Source: Vibrio tapetis subsp. tapetis (GTDB taxonomy: Bacteria > Pseudomonadota > Gammaproteobacteria > Enterobacterales > Vibrionaceae). Taken from it: a DNA stretch of 64,000 nucleotides. Position numbers and translations under genes: made by a program. The stretch covers positions 496,001 to 560,000 of the forward strand of contig NZ_LT960611.1 in NCBI RefSeq assembly GCF_900233005.1, in the 5' to 3' direction. Below, piece by piece: positions 17,640 to 26,924 of this stretch. Below the pieces are notes generated by a model that saw only the letters and a list, made by a program, of their open reading frames with translations, made no database searches and was not told the DNA's origin. The stretch's first letter is position 1, and each line of letters starts with the position of its first letter.

Positions 17640-17932
17640 AGATTTCTCCTTTGATGGTTCTGATGCCTTCAGTAAGGAGATCTAGCATATTTAATGCCAC
17701 AATAAACTGTGCTCTATCCGTGTTTGAGTCGTGATAATCGCGTTGTGCCAAGGATAATTAGGCAAAATGAGAATGAAATGTTCAATGTGAGAATGACGAT
17801 AATCAACATTAGGAATGTTTTTCTGTGGGAGTATGAGCCAAAGCCCACTAGGTCTATGACAAATCAACAAATTTCATGGTTTGTCATTAAAGTTAAAGGT
17901 AAACTATGGCTAAATTTTGTAAGGAAGCAAAT

Positions 17933-18997
17933 ATGTACCCGCAGCTAGATACTCAATTCAACGAAACCATTCAGCACATCATCGACACCAAAACTAAACC
18001 CGTAGGCTCGCTTGGCCAATTAGAGAAGGTGGCTTTTCAATTGGCTCTGATTCAAAGCCAAGGTAAAGAAAGTGCGACAACGAGTATTACTTTAAATAAG
18101 CCAACCATGCTGGTATTTGCAGGTGATCACGGCATTGCTGCAGAGGGTGTGAGTATTGCACCTAGTGAAGTGACTCAGCAAATGGTGATGAATTTTTTAG
18201 CGGGAGGCGCAGCAATAAACTGTTTCTGTCGTGTTAGTGACATTGAATTGCATGTGGTCGATGCAGGCATATTGGCTCCGTTAGCCACGCCAGAATCATT
18301 TCCGTTAAGCGATAGTTATCATGAGCAGCGACTGGGTTCTGGTACCGCTAACATAGCAAAGCAAGCAGCCATGACTATTGATGACGTTAAGCAAGGCTTG
18401 AAATACGGCGCAAATATTGTGGAACACTGCGTTAACCAGGGCAGTAACTTCCTTATGTTTGGTGAAATGGGCATCGCGAATACGTCAAGTGCGACGGCTT
18501 TATTGTCGGCTGTAACACAACACCCAGTTGCTGAATGTGTGGGCGTCGGAACGGGCATTACTGATGAGCAATTGATTAAAAAAACACAGCTGATTGAACA
18601 AGGTGTTGAACGGTTTCTAAGCCTGCATGACAGAGCCAATACAGAGCAAGCTCTTGCTGAACTGGGCGGTTATGAAATTGTGCAAATGGTTGGCGCATTC
18701 ATCGCTGCGCGTAAGAAGAATGTTCCTGTCTTGGTTGACGGGTTTATCGTATCTGTTGCTGCTTTAGTCGCAACGTCACTCGACGCATCGTCGAGAGAAA
18801 CCATGATCTTTGCCCATCATTCAAAAGAAGCTGGGCACGTTCGCGCATTAAATGCGTTGCAGGCGACCCCTCTTATTGACCTAGAGCTAAGGTTAGGTGA
18901 GGGCACTGGCGCTGCACTGGCTTTTCCTTTAGTTAAAGCCGCCGCTGAGTTTTACAATGAAATGGCCAGTTTTGAAAGTGCAGGCGTTACGGTGTAG
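17933..18997 (+). CDS. cobT: Nicotinate-nucleotide--dimethylbenzimidazole phosphoribosyltransferase CobT
   Basis: CobT makes alpha-ribazole phosphate from nicotinate mononucleotide and dimethylbenzimidazole for the lower ligand of cobalamin. The 354-residue product shows [11 protein letters not shown], the glycine-rich [35 protein letters not shown] and the C-terminal [14 protein letters not shown] with the catalytic glutamate. Length and motifs are normal. ATG at 17933 is preferred because AAGGAAG lies just upstream; ATG 17906 would add nine residues. cobU follows after about 100 bases; no cobS is present nearby. Confidence 0.95.
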   Translation: MYPQLDTQFNETIQHIIDTKTKPVGSLGQLEKVAFQLALIQSQGKESATTSITLNKPTMLVFAGDHGIAAEGVSIAPSEVTQQMVMNFLAGGAAINCFCRVSDIELHVVDAGILAPLATPESFPLSDSYHEQRLGSGTANIAKQAAMTIDDVKQGLKYGANIVEHCVNQGSNFLMFGEMGIANTSSATALLSAVTQHPVAECVGVGTGITDEQLIKKTQLIEQGVERFLSLHDRANTEQALAELGGYEIVQMVGAFIAARKKNVPVLVDGFIVSVAALVATSLDASSRETMIFAHHSKEAGHVRALNALQATPLIDLELRLGEGTGAALAFPLVKAAAEFYNEMASFESAGVTV

Positions 18998-19099
18998 CTT
19001 CTCCGCGATCGTGAATAAGCTTGGTGAAGAGCACGGCCATTAAAAAAATGCGGTAACCAGTGTTGATAAACAATCAAATCCATATCAGAGAGCAATATA

Positions 19100-19630
19100 A
19101 TGATTCATTTAATCTTGGGTGGCGCTCGTAGCGGCAAGTCGAGTTACTCAGAAAAGCAGTCCTTAGACGTTGCGACACAACATGAGAAGCAGCTTCATTA
19201 TATTGCAACCGCTATTTCATTTGATACCGAAATGGAAAGTCGCATCGAGTTGCATCAACAACAAAGAGATAAGCGTTGGCAGCTCCATGAGTGCCCGACC
19301 AAGGTGCCAAATTTACTCTCTTGCTTTGCTCACCAAGATGTCATTTTAGTTGATTGCTTAACATTATGGCTGAACAACGTGTTGTTTGAGTTAGGAGATG
19401 ATGCAAGAAGCCAAGATATTGAACGCCGTGTTGATGAGCTAGTGAATGCCATTGCTGGGTGTAAAGGTGACATTTTCCTCGTCTCTAACGAGGTGGGGTT
19501 GGGCGTTATTCCAATGGGAAACCTCACTCGAAAATTTGTCGATCACGCGGGGTGGATGAATCAAAAAATAGCCAGAGTCGCAAACAACGTTACTTTTGTG
19601 GCGGCGGGCTTGCCTCTTAAAATGAAGTAG
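19100..19630 (+). CDS. cobU: Bifunctional cobinamide kinase / cobinamide-phosphate guanylyltransferase CobU
   Basis: This cytosolic enzyme of 176 residues phosphorylates adenosylcobinamide and transfers GMP to give AdoCbi-GDP. It carries the P-loop GGARSGKS at residues 7-14, DCLTLWLNNVL (Walker B-like) and VSNEVGLGVIPMGNLTRKFVDHAGWMNQ, the last highly conserved in CobU. It follows cobT on the same strand and fits corrinoid salvage with the BtuCD importer encoded downstream. Confidence 0.95.
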   Translation: MIHLILGGARSGKSSYSEKQSLDVATQHEKQLHYIATAISFDTEMESRIELHQQQRDKRWQLHECPTKVPNLLSCFAHQDVILVDCLTLWLNNVLFELGDDARSQDIERRVDELVNAIAGCKGDIFLVSNEVGLGVIPMGNLTRKFVDHAGWMNQKIARVANNVTFVAAGLPLKMK

Positions 19631-19660
19631 CACTTAGTACTTAGTACCTTAGCGTTTCGA
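19631..19660. repeat. Heptameric ACTTAGT repeat
   Basis: The 7-base unit ACTTAGT is repeated, with a degenerate third copy (ACCTTAG), directly after the cobU stop codon. It belongs to the same class of 7-nt periodic intergenic repeats seen at 30.9 and 51.1 kb. Confidence 0.6.
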
Positions 19661-19787
19661 CTGGTTAATGAATGGCATAAAAGTAGCTTGGTGATCTGGT
19701 TATAGTTCTCGTTACTTACCTTACACTTTGTGTTTACAATGAGTTAACATGTGGCGTGTGCCCATTTGTTTGCTGATTGGAGTGACT

Positions 19788-20864
19788 ATGCAAACCGCGA
19801 TATTTCAAGAATCATTTCTAAAAGACACGTTGAACCTCGAATTGAATGCAGCGAAAGGCGCCCATTCATTGGCCAATGGCGCAAAACTTAACCTTCTAGC
19901 GCGTGGTGTTGTTGAGTTTGTCCCTGCCAGTATCGGCTTAGATACAAAGCACATTATTATTTCTACCGGCATTCATGGCAATGAAACCGCGCCAATAGAG
20001 CTTGCCGCCCAAATGGTGGAAGACATTATTGGCGGTACGCTTCAACCTTTGCACCGATGCCTATTCATCATTGCTCACCCAGCGTCTACTAATGCTGAAA
20101 CGCGCTTTATTGATGAAAACCTTAATCGCCTATTTTTCGATGGCCCGTCCACAGCGAATGAATCTTCAGAAGAGATCAAACCTGAAACAACGGAGTCGGT
20201 GATCGCCAAGTCGCTCAAAAAGTATGTAACGGATTTCTATCAAGATACCGCTACACACCTTCGTTGGCACCTTGATTTACACTGTGCAATACGAACTTCT
20301 CAGCATTATACGTTTGCGGTCAGTCCTCATACCGAACATAAAGTAAGAAGCGAAGCACTGTTCGATTTCCTAGCAGGCTCAGACATTGAAGCCGTGTTGC
20401 TTTCCAATTCGGCGAGTAGCACATTTAGTTGGTACTCTGGCCATGTTTTTGCCGCCCAGGCATTGACGATGGAGCTTGGGCAGGTGGCCAAGTTAGGCTG
20501 CAATGATCTGTCGCTTATAGAAGGGTTTAGGAAAGGCTTAATCGATTTGATTTGTGGAAGTGAATCGACGTCGACATCGAGTGGTGAAGACACAATAACG
20601 TCCATTAAGCTGTACCGCGTTAATCGCACTATTAACCGTACTCACGAAGATTTCAGTTTCACTTTTGATGACAAAGTAGCTAACTTTACTGCGTTCTCTC
20701 TAGGGGAGTTGTTAGGGTTCGACGGAGAAACTCTGCTTTATGCAGATGCAGACGGTGAAGCCGTTGTCTTTCCCAATGCCAATGTTGCTGTCGGCCAGCG
20801 CGCGGCATTAATGGTCGTTGAAGCGGAAGGTAAGTTCGAAAACGAACAACTGGTATACATTTGA
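19788..20864 (+). CDS. astE: Succinylglutamate desuccinylase AstE
   Basis: This zinc hydrolase of the M14/AstE-AspA family has 358 residues. Zinc ligands lie in STGIHGNETAP (H and E), and the third in WHLDLHCAIRTS. NLNRLF and the late MELGQVAKLG block are also typical. AstE removes succinate from N-succinylglutamate in the last step of the arginine succinyltransferase pathway. The other ast genes are not here; the gene instead sits between cobU and btuC. ATG at 19788 follows TTGGAGTG; the longer frame from 19749 is less likely. Confidence 0.85.
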   Translation: MQTAIFQESFLKDTLNLELNAAKGAHSLANGAKLNLLARGVVEFVPASIGLDTKHIIISTGIHGNETAPIELAAQMVEDIIGGTLQPLHRCLFIIAHPASTNAETRFIDENLNRLFFDGPSTANESSEEIKPETTESVIAKSLKKYVTDFYQDTATHLRWHLDLHCAIRTSQHYTFAVSPHTEHKVRSEALFDFLAGSDIEAVLLSNSASSTFSWYSGHVFAAQALTMELGQVAKLGCNDLSLIEGFRKGLIDLICGSESTSTSSGEDTITSIKLYRVNRTINRTHEDFSFTFDDKVANFTAFSLGELLGFDGETLLYADADGEAVVFPNANVAVGQRAALMVVEAEGKFENEQLVYI

Positions 20865-20932
20865 TGTGTTAGGGGTTTTCAATTCTTTACTAAATCGGTA
20901 AGGTATCAGCCCCTTTGCTTGAACATGCTTCT

Positions 20933-21928
20933 ATGGACTTTAATCGTTTACTGATCCAAAAACAAAATCACTGGCGACGCAGCTTTATAATCGCTGCTGT
21001 TTTATTGGTTTTACTAAGCCTCGCTTATCTGGCGATAGGTGAAGTGTTCATTACTCCAATGAACGTCACTGAGCCTCTTCACCAAATGCTATTCATGGAA
21101 TTAAGATTGCCTCGATTACTTGCGGCGATCGCGATTGGATCGGCACTGGCGGTTTCTGGCGCTAGCCTTCAGGTGTTACTCGGTAACTCGCTAGCAGAGC
21201 CGGGCGTCTTGGGTATTTCTGGTGGCGCGAGCCTTGCTATGGTCGCGGTACTCTTTTTTCTGCCTTTTGCTCCTAGTCCCGAGTTGTACATGTTGTCGGC
21301 GGTTATTGGGTCTTTAGTTTTTACCTTTCTCATTGTGACTGTTGCACAAACCATGCGCTTGAGCACCCCGCGTCTTTTATTAGTTGGTGTTGCATTAGGC
21401 ATACTATCTAGTGCTGGCGTCACTTGGGCTTTTTATTTTAGTGACGACATGAGTTTACGAATTCTCATGTATTGGTTAATGGGAAGTATAGGCGGAACCA
21501 GTTGGCCCCAGCATAGTTTAACGTTGGTCATGATCCCCATTGTTATCTGGTTGTGTAGGCAAGGAACCAAACTCGATAAACTGATGATCGGGGAAGTGCA
21601 TGCTAAACAATTGGGTGTCGATGTAGCAAAACTTCGTTGGCAGTTAATTTTTGCGGTTTCATTGCTGGTGGGCATGTCGGTTGCGTTAGGCGGGATCATT
21701 AGTTTTGTTGGTTTGGTGGTTCCCCACTTGTTACGTTTAGCATTTGGCTGCGAGAATCGGTATTTGTTGCCGATGTCCGTTATTGCCGGGGCTGCATTGT
21801 TGGTCTTTGCAGATATCATTGCCAGAATTGCGCTTACCTCAGCTGAATTGCCGCTAGGGGTCGTTACCACGACGATTGGTGCGCCAATCTTTATATGGAT
21901 GCTATTAAAAAACCATGATTTGCGTTAA
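20933..21928 (+). CDS. btuC: Vitamin B12 ABC transporter permease BtuC
   Basis: This FecCD-type inner-membrane permease of 331 residues has about ten hydrophobic helices. Family marks are [39 protein letters not shown], the coupling helix region [17 protein letters not shown], and [18 protein letters not shown] at the end. With BtuD and the periplasmic BtuF it imports cobalamin. The frame starts with TTG at 20915; ATG at 20933 is the likelier start. btuD overlaps its last 14 bases, showing translational coupling. Confidence 0.92.
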   Translation: MDFNRLLIQKQNHWRRSFIIAAVLLVLLSLAYLAIGEVFITPMNVTEPLHQMLFMELRLPRLLAAIAIGSALAVSGASLQVLLGNSLAEPGVLGISGGASLAMVAVLFFLPFAPSPELYMLSAVIGSLVFTFLIVTVAQTMRLSTPRLLLVGVALGILSSAGVTWAFYFSDDMSLRILMYWLMGSIGGTSWPQHSLTLVMIPIVIWLCRQGTKLDKLMIGEVHAKQLGVDVAKLRWQLIFAVSLLVGMSVALGGIISFVGLVVPHLLRLAFGCENRYLLPMSVIAGAALLVFADIIARIALTSAELPLGVVTTTIGAPIFIWMLLKNHDLR

Positions 21929-22664
21929 TGATTTATCCGTAGGCACTCGTCTATTGCCGCTTTCCTTTAAGGTTGAAAAAGGCGAAATCTTGCATATCAT
22001 CGGCCCAAATGGCAGTGGTAAAAGCACCTTGTTAGCCGCGATGTCGGGTTTGTTAGAGTGTGATGGAACAATCCACCTTCAAGGTGAAGATGTTGCCAAG
22101 TTGAGCCTCGATGCGCTATCAACAAAACGGGCGTATCTTTCTCAGCAAGCAAGGCCGGCTTTTGCTTTGAACGTTCATCATTTTTTGTCTTTGTCGGTGC
22201 CCGCAATGGCGGATCAAAAAGCCGTCGCCGAAGCGGTATCTGAAATTTGCGTTAGGCTAAAAGTGGAAGACAAGCTGGAGCGCTCTGTGAATGAGCTTTC
22301 AGGGGGGGAATGGCAACGAGTGCGCCTTGCGGCTTTGTGCATTCAGATATGGCCAACCTTGAACCCTTATGGTCAGCTATTGATTTTAGATGAGCCTGCT
22401 GCACCGTTAGATGTAGGGCAAGAAAGTATGATGTACGAGTTGGTACAGCAGGTCGCACAGCTTGGTTTGAGTGTGGTGATGGCCAATCATGATCTCAATC
22501 GAACATTACGCCACGCAGACAAAGTACTCCTGCTTGATAAAGGGGTTGTGAGGGGGTATGGCAGCAGCGAACAAGTGCTGACTCCGGATTTACTTTCTGA
22601 TGTTTATCAAACCAAAGTAGAAAAACTGGATTCGGACAAGCGCTCGTATTTGTTGTTTGGGTAG
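21915..22664 (+). CDS. btuD: Vitamin B12 ABC transporter ATP-binding protein BtuD
   Basis: This ABC ATPase of 249 residues has Walker [10 protein letters not shown] (about 30-38), signature [14 protein letters not shown], Walker [13 protein letters not shown] and the switch histidine in [10 protein letters not shown]. It powers cobalamin import with BtuC. The ATG lies inside the end of btuC. The C-terminus (YLLFG) matches BtuD. No terminator is obvious; a partial inverted repeat TGCCGATTT / AAAACCGGCA lies at about 22710-22740, before the convergent gap gene. Confidence 0.93.
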   Translation: MICVNDLSVGTRLLPLSFKVEKGEILHIIGPNGSGKSTLLAAMSGLLECDGTIHLQGEDVAKLSLDALSTKRAYLSQQARPAFALNVHHFLSLSVPAMADQKAVAEAVSEICVRLKVEDKLERSVNELSGGEWQRVRLAALCIQIWPTLNPYGQLLILDEPAAPLDVGQESMMYELVQQVAQLGLSVVMANHDLNRTLRHADKVLLLDKGVVRGYGSSEQVLTPDLLSDVYQTKVEKLDSDKRSYLLFG

Positions 22665-22800
22665 CCGTGTCGGTAGGGCGATGTATTGGGTACTTACTGG
22701 TTTCTAGCAATGCCGATTTCCAACAAAGTGAAAACCGGCAGAGGTCTAGTATAACAATACGGTGAAAACGCTTAATGTTAGGTTATTTAGCGTTCAAGTA

Positions 22801-24243
22801 TTATTGGGTTTTCTGTGGGTAGGTTTCAAAACGTACCCCCATCATTTGTTCCATACAGTGAACAACCTGACAGCTGTAACCAAATTCATTGTCATACCAG
22901 ATGTACAAGACGCAACGATTATCTTGAGCAATCGTTGCTGCACCATCCACCACGCTTGGGTGTCTTGAACCAACGATGTCGGTAGAAACCACTTCGGTAG
23001 AGTCGGTATAATCTATTTGACCAGAAAGCTCGGAATTGAGTGCCATTGAACGCAAATACTCATTCAGTTCATCTTTATCTACCGTGCTGTCCAAATTCAA
23101 ATTCGCTACCGCCATCGATACATTTGGCGTAGGGACGCGAATTGAATTACCGGTAAGTTTGCCCGCCAGTTCAGGCATGGCTTTGGCAACGGCGCTTGCT
23201 GCACCCGTCGAGGTTAGAACCATATTCAAAGAAGCCGATCGACCACGGCGCTCGCCGCTATGGAAATTATCAATCAAATTCTGATCATTGGTGTATGAGT
23301 GCACCGTTTCAATGTGGCCAGAAAGCACACCGTATTTGTCATGTACTGCTTTAAGTACAGGTGTGATGGCATTGGTGGTGCAGCTTGCCGCGGAAATGAT
23401 CGTATCTTCCGGTTTAATCACAGACTCATTCACGCCGAAGACGATGTTCTTAATGTCTCCTTTGCCCGGAGCCGTCAGTAAGACTTTACCTGCGCCATGA
23501 CACGCTAAGTGGTTATTCAACCCTTCGCTATCGCGCCACACACCCGTGTTATCAACGACTAACGCATCTTTAATGCCATGTACGCTATAGTCGACTTCAG
23601 CTGGGCTATTTGCGTAAATAAACTGAATGTAATTACCATTAACAATGAGTGCTTTGCGTTCTTCATCAACGGTAATACTGCCATTAAAATTGCCGTGAAC
23701 AGAGTCTCGGCGTAGAAGGCTTGCACGTTTTGCTAAGTCGCCTTTTTTGCCTCCACGAACCACAATTGAACGAAGGCGTAACGGATAGCCTTGGCCACTT
23801 TTTTCGACCAGTAGTCGAGTCAGTAGTCGACCAATACGGCCAAAACCGTATAAAACCACATCTTTAGGTTCCGTCATTGGTGCTTGGTTAAGAGGCGTGT
23901 CTAGTGCGGTATGAAGGTAGTCATTAAGATTATGAAGATCATCGTGATCTTGCCAATAATCAAAAGCCAATTGTCCTACGTCAATGCGGCATGGGGAAAG
24001 CGACATTTCGTTTAAATGTTGAATAATAGGAAGCGTTTGGTCTGTTGTGATGTCTTGGCCAACATAACGGCGTGCCAAGCGGTGTGCTTTGATGATATCA
24101 ATCGTAGAGGCATTGATCATCATACGGCCAAAGATAGTAACTTCAACGCCTTTGTGGCGGTATAACTGACCAAGAATAGGGGAGATTGCTTCGGAATTGG
24201 TTTGGCTTGTTTGCCAATCGAGAAGATAGCTTTCAGGACTCAT
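22801..24243 (-). CDS. Long-form glyceraldehyde-3-phosphate dehydrogenase
   Basis: This 480-residue protein has about 125 extra N-terminal residues before a standard GAPDH. GFGRIGR (residues 133-139) is the NAD-binding loop. The catalytic cysteine is C288 in SAASCTTNAITP, HSYTNDQN holds the following histidine, and WYDNEFGYSCQVV lies near the end. The N-terminal extension (LYRHKGVEVTIFGRMMINAST) is known from a gamma-proteobacterial GAPDH subgroup. It probably interconverts glyceraldehyde-3-phosphate and 1,3-bisphosphoglycerate. It is a single gene convergent with btuD, with a long upstream gap. Confidence 0.9.
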   Translation of the reverse strand: MSPESYLLDWQTSQTNSEAISPILGQLYRHKGVEVTIFGRMMINASTIDIIKAHRLARRYVGQDITTDQTLPIIQHLNEMSLSPCRIDVGQLAFDYWQDHDDLHNLNDYLHTALDTPLNQAPMTEPKDVVLYGFGRIGRLLTRLLVEKSGQGYPLRLRSIVVRGGKKGDLAKRASLLRRDSVHGNFNGSITVDEERKALIVNGNYIQFIYANSPAEVDYSVHGIKDALVVDNTGVWRDSEGLNNHLACHGAGKVLLTAPGKGDIKNIVFGVNESVIKPEDTIISAASCTTNAITPVLKAVHDKYGVLSGHIETVHSYTNDQNLIDNFHSGERRGRSASLNMVLTSTGAASAVAKAMPELAGKLTGNSIRVPTPNVSMAVANLNLDSTVDKDELNEYLRSMALNSELSGQIDYTDSTEVVSTDIVGSRHPSVVDGAATIAQDNRCVLYIWYDNEFGYSCQVVHCMEQMMGVRFETYPQKTQ

Positions 24244-24512
24244 CGCTGTTTGGACCTTTCACGTTTTTGGGCCGTTTTTGTTGGGTACATTACGGCCGAT
24301 TGAGGGATCATTACTCAGTAAGTAATGTTTTTCTTTTGTTATTTTTATGTGGCGGGATTGTAGGTTTGAAAGGCTTATTCTGCTAGTAAAATTAATGTGA
24401 CTGAAACATGACCAATATTGAGTAAGATAAACCCAGTTGTTTGAAAAATGGTGCAATACCTAGCGTGTTTTGTGTGGGAATAATGAAGTTAATTTGCGAT
24501 GAAAAATGTACT

Positions 24513-24563
24513 GATCACAGTGAAAGTTAAATACGTAACAGTTTACATAAGTTCACTGTGATC
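24513..24563. promoter_or_regulatory. 12-bp inverted repeat upstream of gap
   Basis: GATCACAGTGAA (24513-24524) and TTCACTGTGATC (24552-24563) are perfect inverted copies 27 bases apart, without a T run. Each contains a TGTGATC half-site like that recognised by CRP. They lie between the end of a small membrane-protein gene and the start of gap (both minus strand), about 270 bases upstream of gap. The rest of 24244-24590 holds only another short inverted repeat (CATTACT / AGTAATG near 24309-24328). Confidence 0.45.
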
Positions 24564-24590
24564 TAAGTCGCCAAAATTGGCGTTGATATT

Positions 24591-24929
24591 TTAGATAGAG
24601 AAAGTATTCGCTGAGTTAAAATCATTAAATTTAGATAGTTCGAATCTTATACTTTGGGCCTCGGTTTCTGGCGAGTTTCGAGCTGATTCTGTTTTAATCG
24701 TTGCGAGCGAATTTGCATTTTTGTGATCTGAAAAGTCAACATGGGTTTCATCTCCCTGTTTTTGTACAACCTGATTGTTTGCACTATTTCGATCTGAAAC
24801 CACATCATTACTTGGCGTGTAACTAATATAGGCTGCCGTAATGGCGGCTGACAGGTAAAATGCCAACCCCGTTTGTTTACGTAATGCTCGCTTGAATCGG
24901 GTACGTTTACTTTCTGCTGATATCTTCAT
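24591..24929 (-). CDS. Hypothetical membrane-anchored protein
   Basis: This 112-residue protein has a basic N-terminus (KISAESKRTRFKRALRKQ), one hydrophobic segment (GLAFYLSAAITAAYISY, about 20-36) and a polar, Asn/Ser/Glu-rich tail. It has no recognised family. Its ATG at 24929 lies inside the 3' end of the preceding gene, giving a 23-base overlap in a different frame, so the two are translationally coupled and probably act together. The basic residues before the helix suggest N-in, C-out orientation. Confidence 0.6.
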   Translation of the reverse strand: MKISAESKRTRFKRALRKQTGLAFYLSAAITAAYISYTPSNDVVSDRNSANNQVVQKQGDETHVDFSDHKNANSLATIKTESARNSPETEAQSIRFELSKFNDFNSANTFSI

Positions 24930-25107
24930 AATCGCCCTCAATCACATTTGAATCAGAATTGAACGGTTGCTGCTTTTGCATTTTACTTTGTAGGCGTTTG
25001 CCCGTAATTAACGCTGCAATGCCAATAAACACAGCCATGAATAGGCCAGTAAACAAAGTGATAAGACCAACAAACAGTGAAGCAACAGTAAGTAATATTC
25101 TTTTCAT
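24907..25107 (-). CDS. Hypothetical small membrane protein
   Basis: This 66-residue protein has a long hydrophobic N-terminal part (about 4-36, enough for one long or two short spans), a basic stretch (GKRLQSKMQKQQ) and an acidic end (VIEGDYEDISRK). No family is recognised. The last 23 bases overlap the start of the next gene. No terminator separates them, so they form a two-gene unit. No further feature is seen between 25108 and rhlE. Confidence 0.65.
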   Translation of the reverse strand: MKRILLTVASLFVGLITLFTGLFMAVFIGIAALITGKRLQSKMQKQQPFNSDSNVIEGDYEDISRK

Positions 25108-25382
25108 AGTTCCTCATAAATCAATAAAGCTAACAATTTGTAGCTATTAGGGACTATCTTAAACAGAGTAACCTGAATGGCAGATGAACTGTTTGTTCAA
25201 GTTCATTGGTGTTTCTTTAAGGTAATCGTTAAAAATGTTCAATTCAGCGTGCACTAAGACGCTAATCGTTGGCTAATTTGGGCTTAGGTCACAATTGTGT
25301 TGCTGTTCAAGGGTAAAAGGCGCAAAATGGCGCACTTTTGTTGAGCACTTTCAACTAATTTCCAGTTAACTGAGATTTTTAT

Positions 25383-26870
25383 ATGAGTTTTTCCTCTTTG
25401 GGGCTATGCCCATCTATCCTGAAAGCAATTGAAGAACAAGGCTATGATAAGCCGTCGCCGATCCAAGAAAAGGCGATCCCTGCAGTAATTTCAGGTCAAG
25501 ATGTCATGGCAGCTGCGCAAACAGGTACGGGTAAAACTGCCGGTTTTACATTGCCGATACTAGAGCGTTTAGCAAAAGGCCAGAGAGCAAAAAGCAATCA
25601 TGTTCGTGCTTTGGTATTAACACCAACTCGTGAACTAGCGGCTCAAGTAAATGGCAGTGTTGTAAAATACGGTAAATATCTAAACCTAAGTTCAAACGTT
25701 ATTTTTGGTGGCGTAAAAGCGAACCCACAAATGATGAAACTGCGTCAAGGTTCAGATGTATTGGTTGCAACGCCGGGCCGTTTGATGGATCTGCATCAGC
25801 AAAATGCGGTTAAGTTTTCTCAAGTAGAAGTGTTGGTTCTAGATGAAGCCGACCGTATGCTTGATATGGGTTTCATTCGCGATATTCGCAAAATCCTTAA
25901 CTTGCTACCAAAGAATCGTCAAAACTTGCTGTTCTCAGCGACGTTTTCAGACAGCATTCGTGAACTGGCTAAAGGCTTGGTTAAGAACCCGGTTGAAATT
26001 TCAGTTAGCCCGCGTAACGCAACAGCAAAAACCGTTGAGCAGTTTATCTACCCAGTAGACAAAAAACGTAAAGCTCCGGCTTTGGCTCGTTTAGTGAAAG
26101 ACAATAACTGGCAACAAGTGCTGGTATTCTCTAGAACAAAACACGGTGCCAATAAACTGAGTAAATTTTTAGATGACGAAGGTATTTCATCTTCTGCAAT
26201 TCACGGTAATAAGAGCCAAGGCGCACGTATTAAAGCGTTAGAAGGCTTTAAGAATGGCGATGTTCGTGTTCTTGTTGCAACCGATATTGCAGCGCGTGGT
26301 CTTGATATTCCACAACTTCCGCAAGTGGTTAACTTCGATTTACCAAACATTGCAGAAGACTACGTACACCGTATTGGACGTACCGGCCGTGCTGGTGAGT
26401 CTGGTAAAGCGTATTCTTTAGTGTGTGCTGATGAAGCCGATGACTTGTTTGGTATTGAGCGCTTAATTCAAAAGCTGATCCCACGTGTTGAACTGGAAGG
26501 TTTTACGCCAGTTAATACACTGCCAGAGTCGCGTTTGAATAGCCGTCCAGTCAAAGCGAAAAAGCCGAAGAGAGATCATTCAAGAAATGATCATCAAGAT
26601 GGTCAACGTTCTGGTGAAGCAAGACGCGGTCATAAACCTGCGGGCAAAAATAAGCGACACTTTGGTCACAATGCTAGCCAATCTTCTGGTAACTCAAAAG
26701 AAGGTGGTGAAGCAACGTCAAGTGATCACAAGAATAACGGCAGCAACTTTAAAAAATCGCCAAAGCCGGCAGGCCAAGGTAAACCACGTTCAGGTAATAA
26801 GCCTAGTGGAAATGGTAATGGCCAACAGCGTCGCCGTAAGCCACAGCAAAATGCGAAGCCAGCTCAGTAA
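25383..26870 (+). CDS. rhlE: DEAD-box RNA helicase RhlE
   Basis: This ATP-dependent RNA helicase of 495 residues has a Q motif ([10 protein letters not shown]), motif [10 protein letters not shown] (44-52), Ia [13 protein letters not shown] (154-157), SAT (LLFSATFSD), and HRIGRTGR (motif VI). A basic Gly/Lys/Asn-rich tail starts at about 390 and is expected to bind RNA loosely. The order and the short linker match RhlE. Members act in rRNA maturation and RNA decay, often in the cold. A terminator stem overlaps the stop of the convergent regulator gene. Confidence 0.9.
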   Translation: MSFSSLGLCPSILKAIEEQGYDKPSPIQEKAIPAVISGQDVMAAAQTGTGKTAGFTLPILERLAKGQRAKSNHVRALVLTPTRELAAQVNGSVVKYGKYLNLSSNVIFGGVKANPQMMKLRQGSDVLVATPGRLMDLHQQNAVKFSQVEVLVLDEADRMLDMGFIRDIRKILNLLPKNRQNLLFSATFSDSIRELAKGLVKNPVEISVSPRNATAKTVEQFIYPVDKKRKAPALARLVKDNNWQQVLVFSRTKHGANKLSKFLDDEGISSSAIHGNKSQGARIKALEGFKNGDVRVLVATDIAARGLDIPQLPQVVNFDLPNIAEDYVHRIGRTGRAGESGKAYSLVCADEADDLFGIERLIQKLIPRVELEGFTPVNTLPESRLNSRPVKAKKPKRDHSRNDHQDGQRSGEARRGHKPAGKNKRHFGHNASQSSGNSKEGGEATSSDHKNNGSNFKKSPKPAGQGKPRSGNKPSGNGNGQQRRRKPQQNAKPAQ

Positions 26871-26900
26871 ACAACTTAGCTAGCCCTTAAAAAAACATTC

Positions 26901-26924
26901 AAGCAGTAACCTAGGTTGCTGCTT
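26901..26924 (+). terminator. Rho-independent terminator of rhlE
   Basis: The stem AAGCAG-T-AACC / GGTT-G-CTGCTT, with one mismatch, is followed by a run of seven Ts. It overlaps the stop codon of the convergent DUF3612 regulator gene, so the hairpin also lies in that coding end. Confidence 0.75.

Noticed and set aside
17640..17932. Cobalamin riboswitch before cobT
   Set aside because: I looked for the B12-box type conserved core and found nothing convincing. A covariance search would settle it.
17709..17948. 79-codon ORF before cobT
   Set aside because: It has no ribosome site, overlaps the cobT start and has no protein-like features.
18998..19099. Hydrophobic frame on the minus strand between cobT and cobU (YRIFLMAVLFTKLIHDRGE)
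   Set aside because: It is short, has no start with a ribosome site, and cannot be linked to cobS or another gene.
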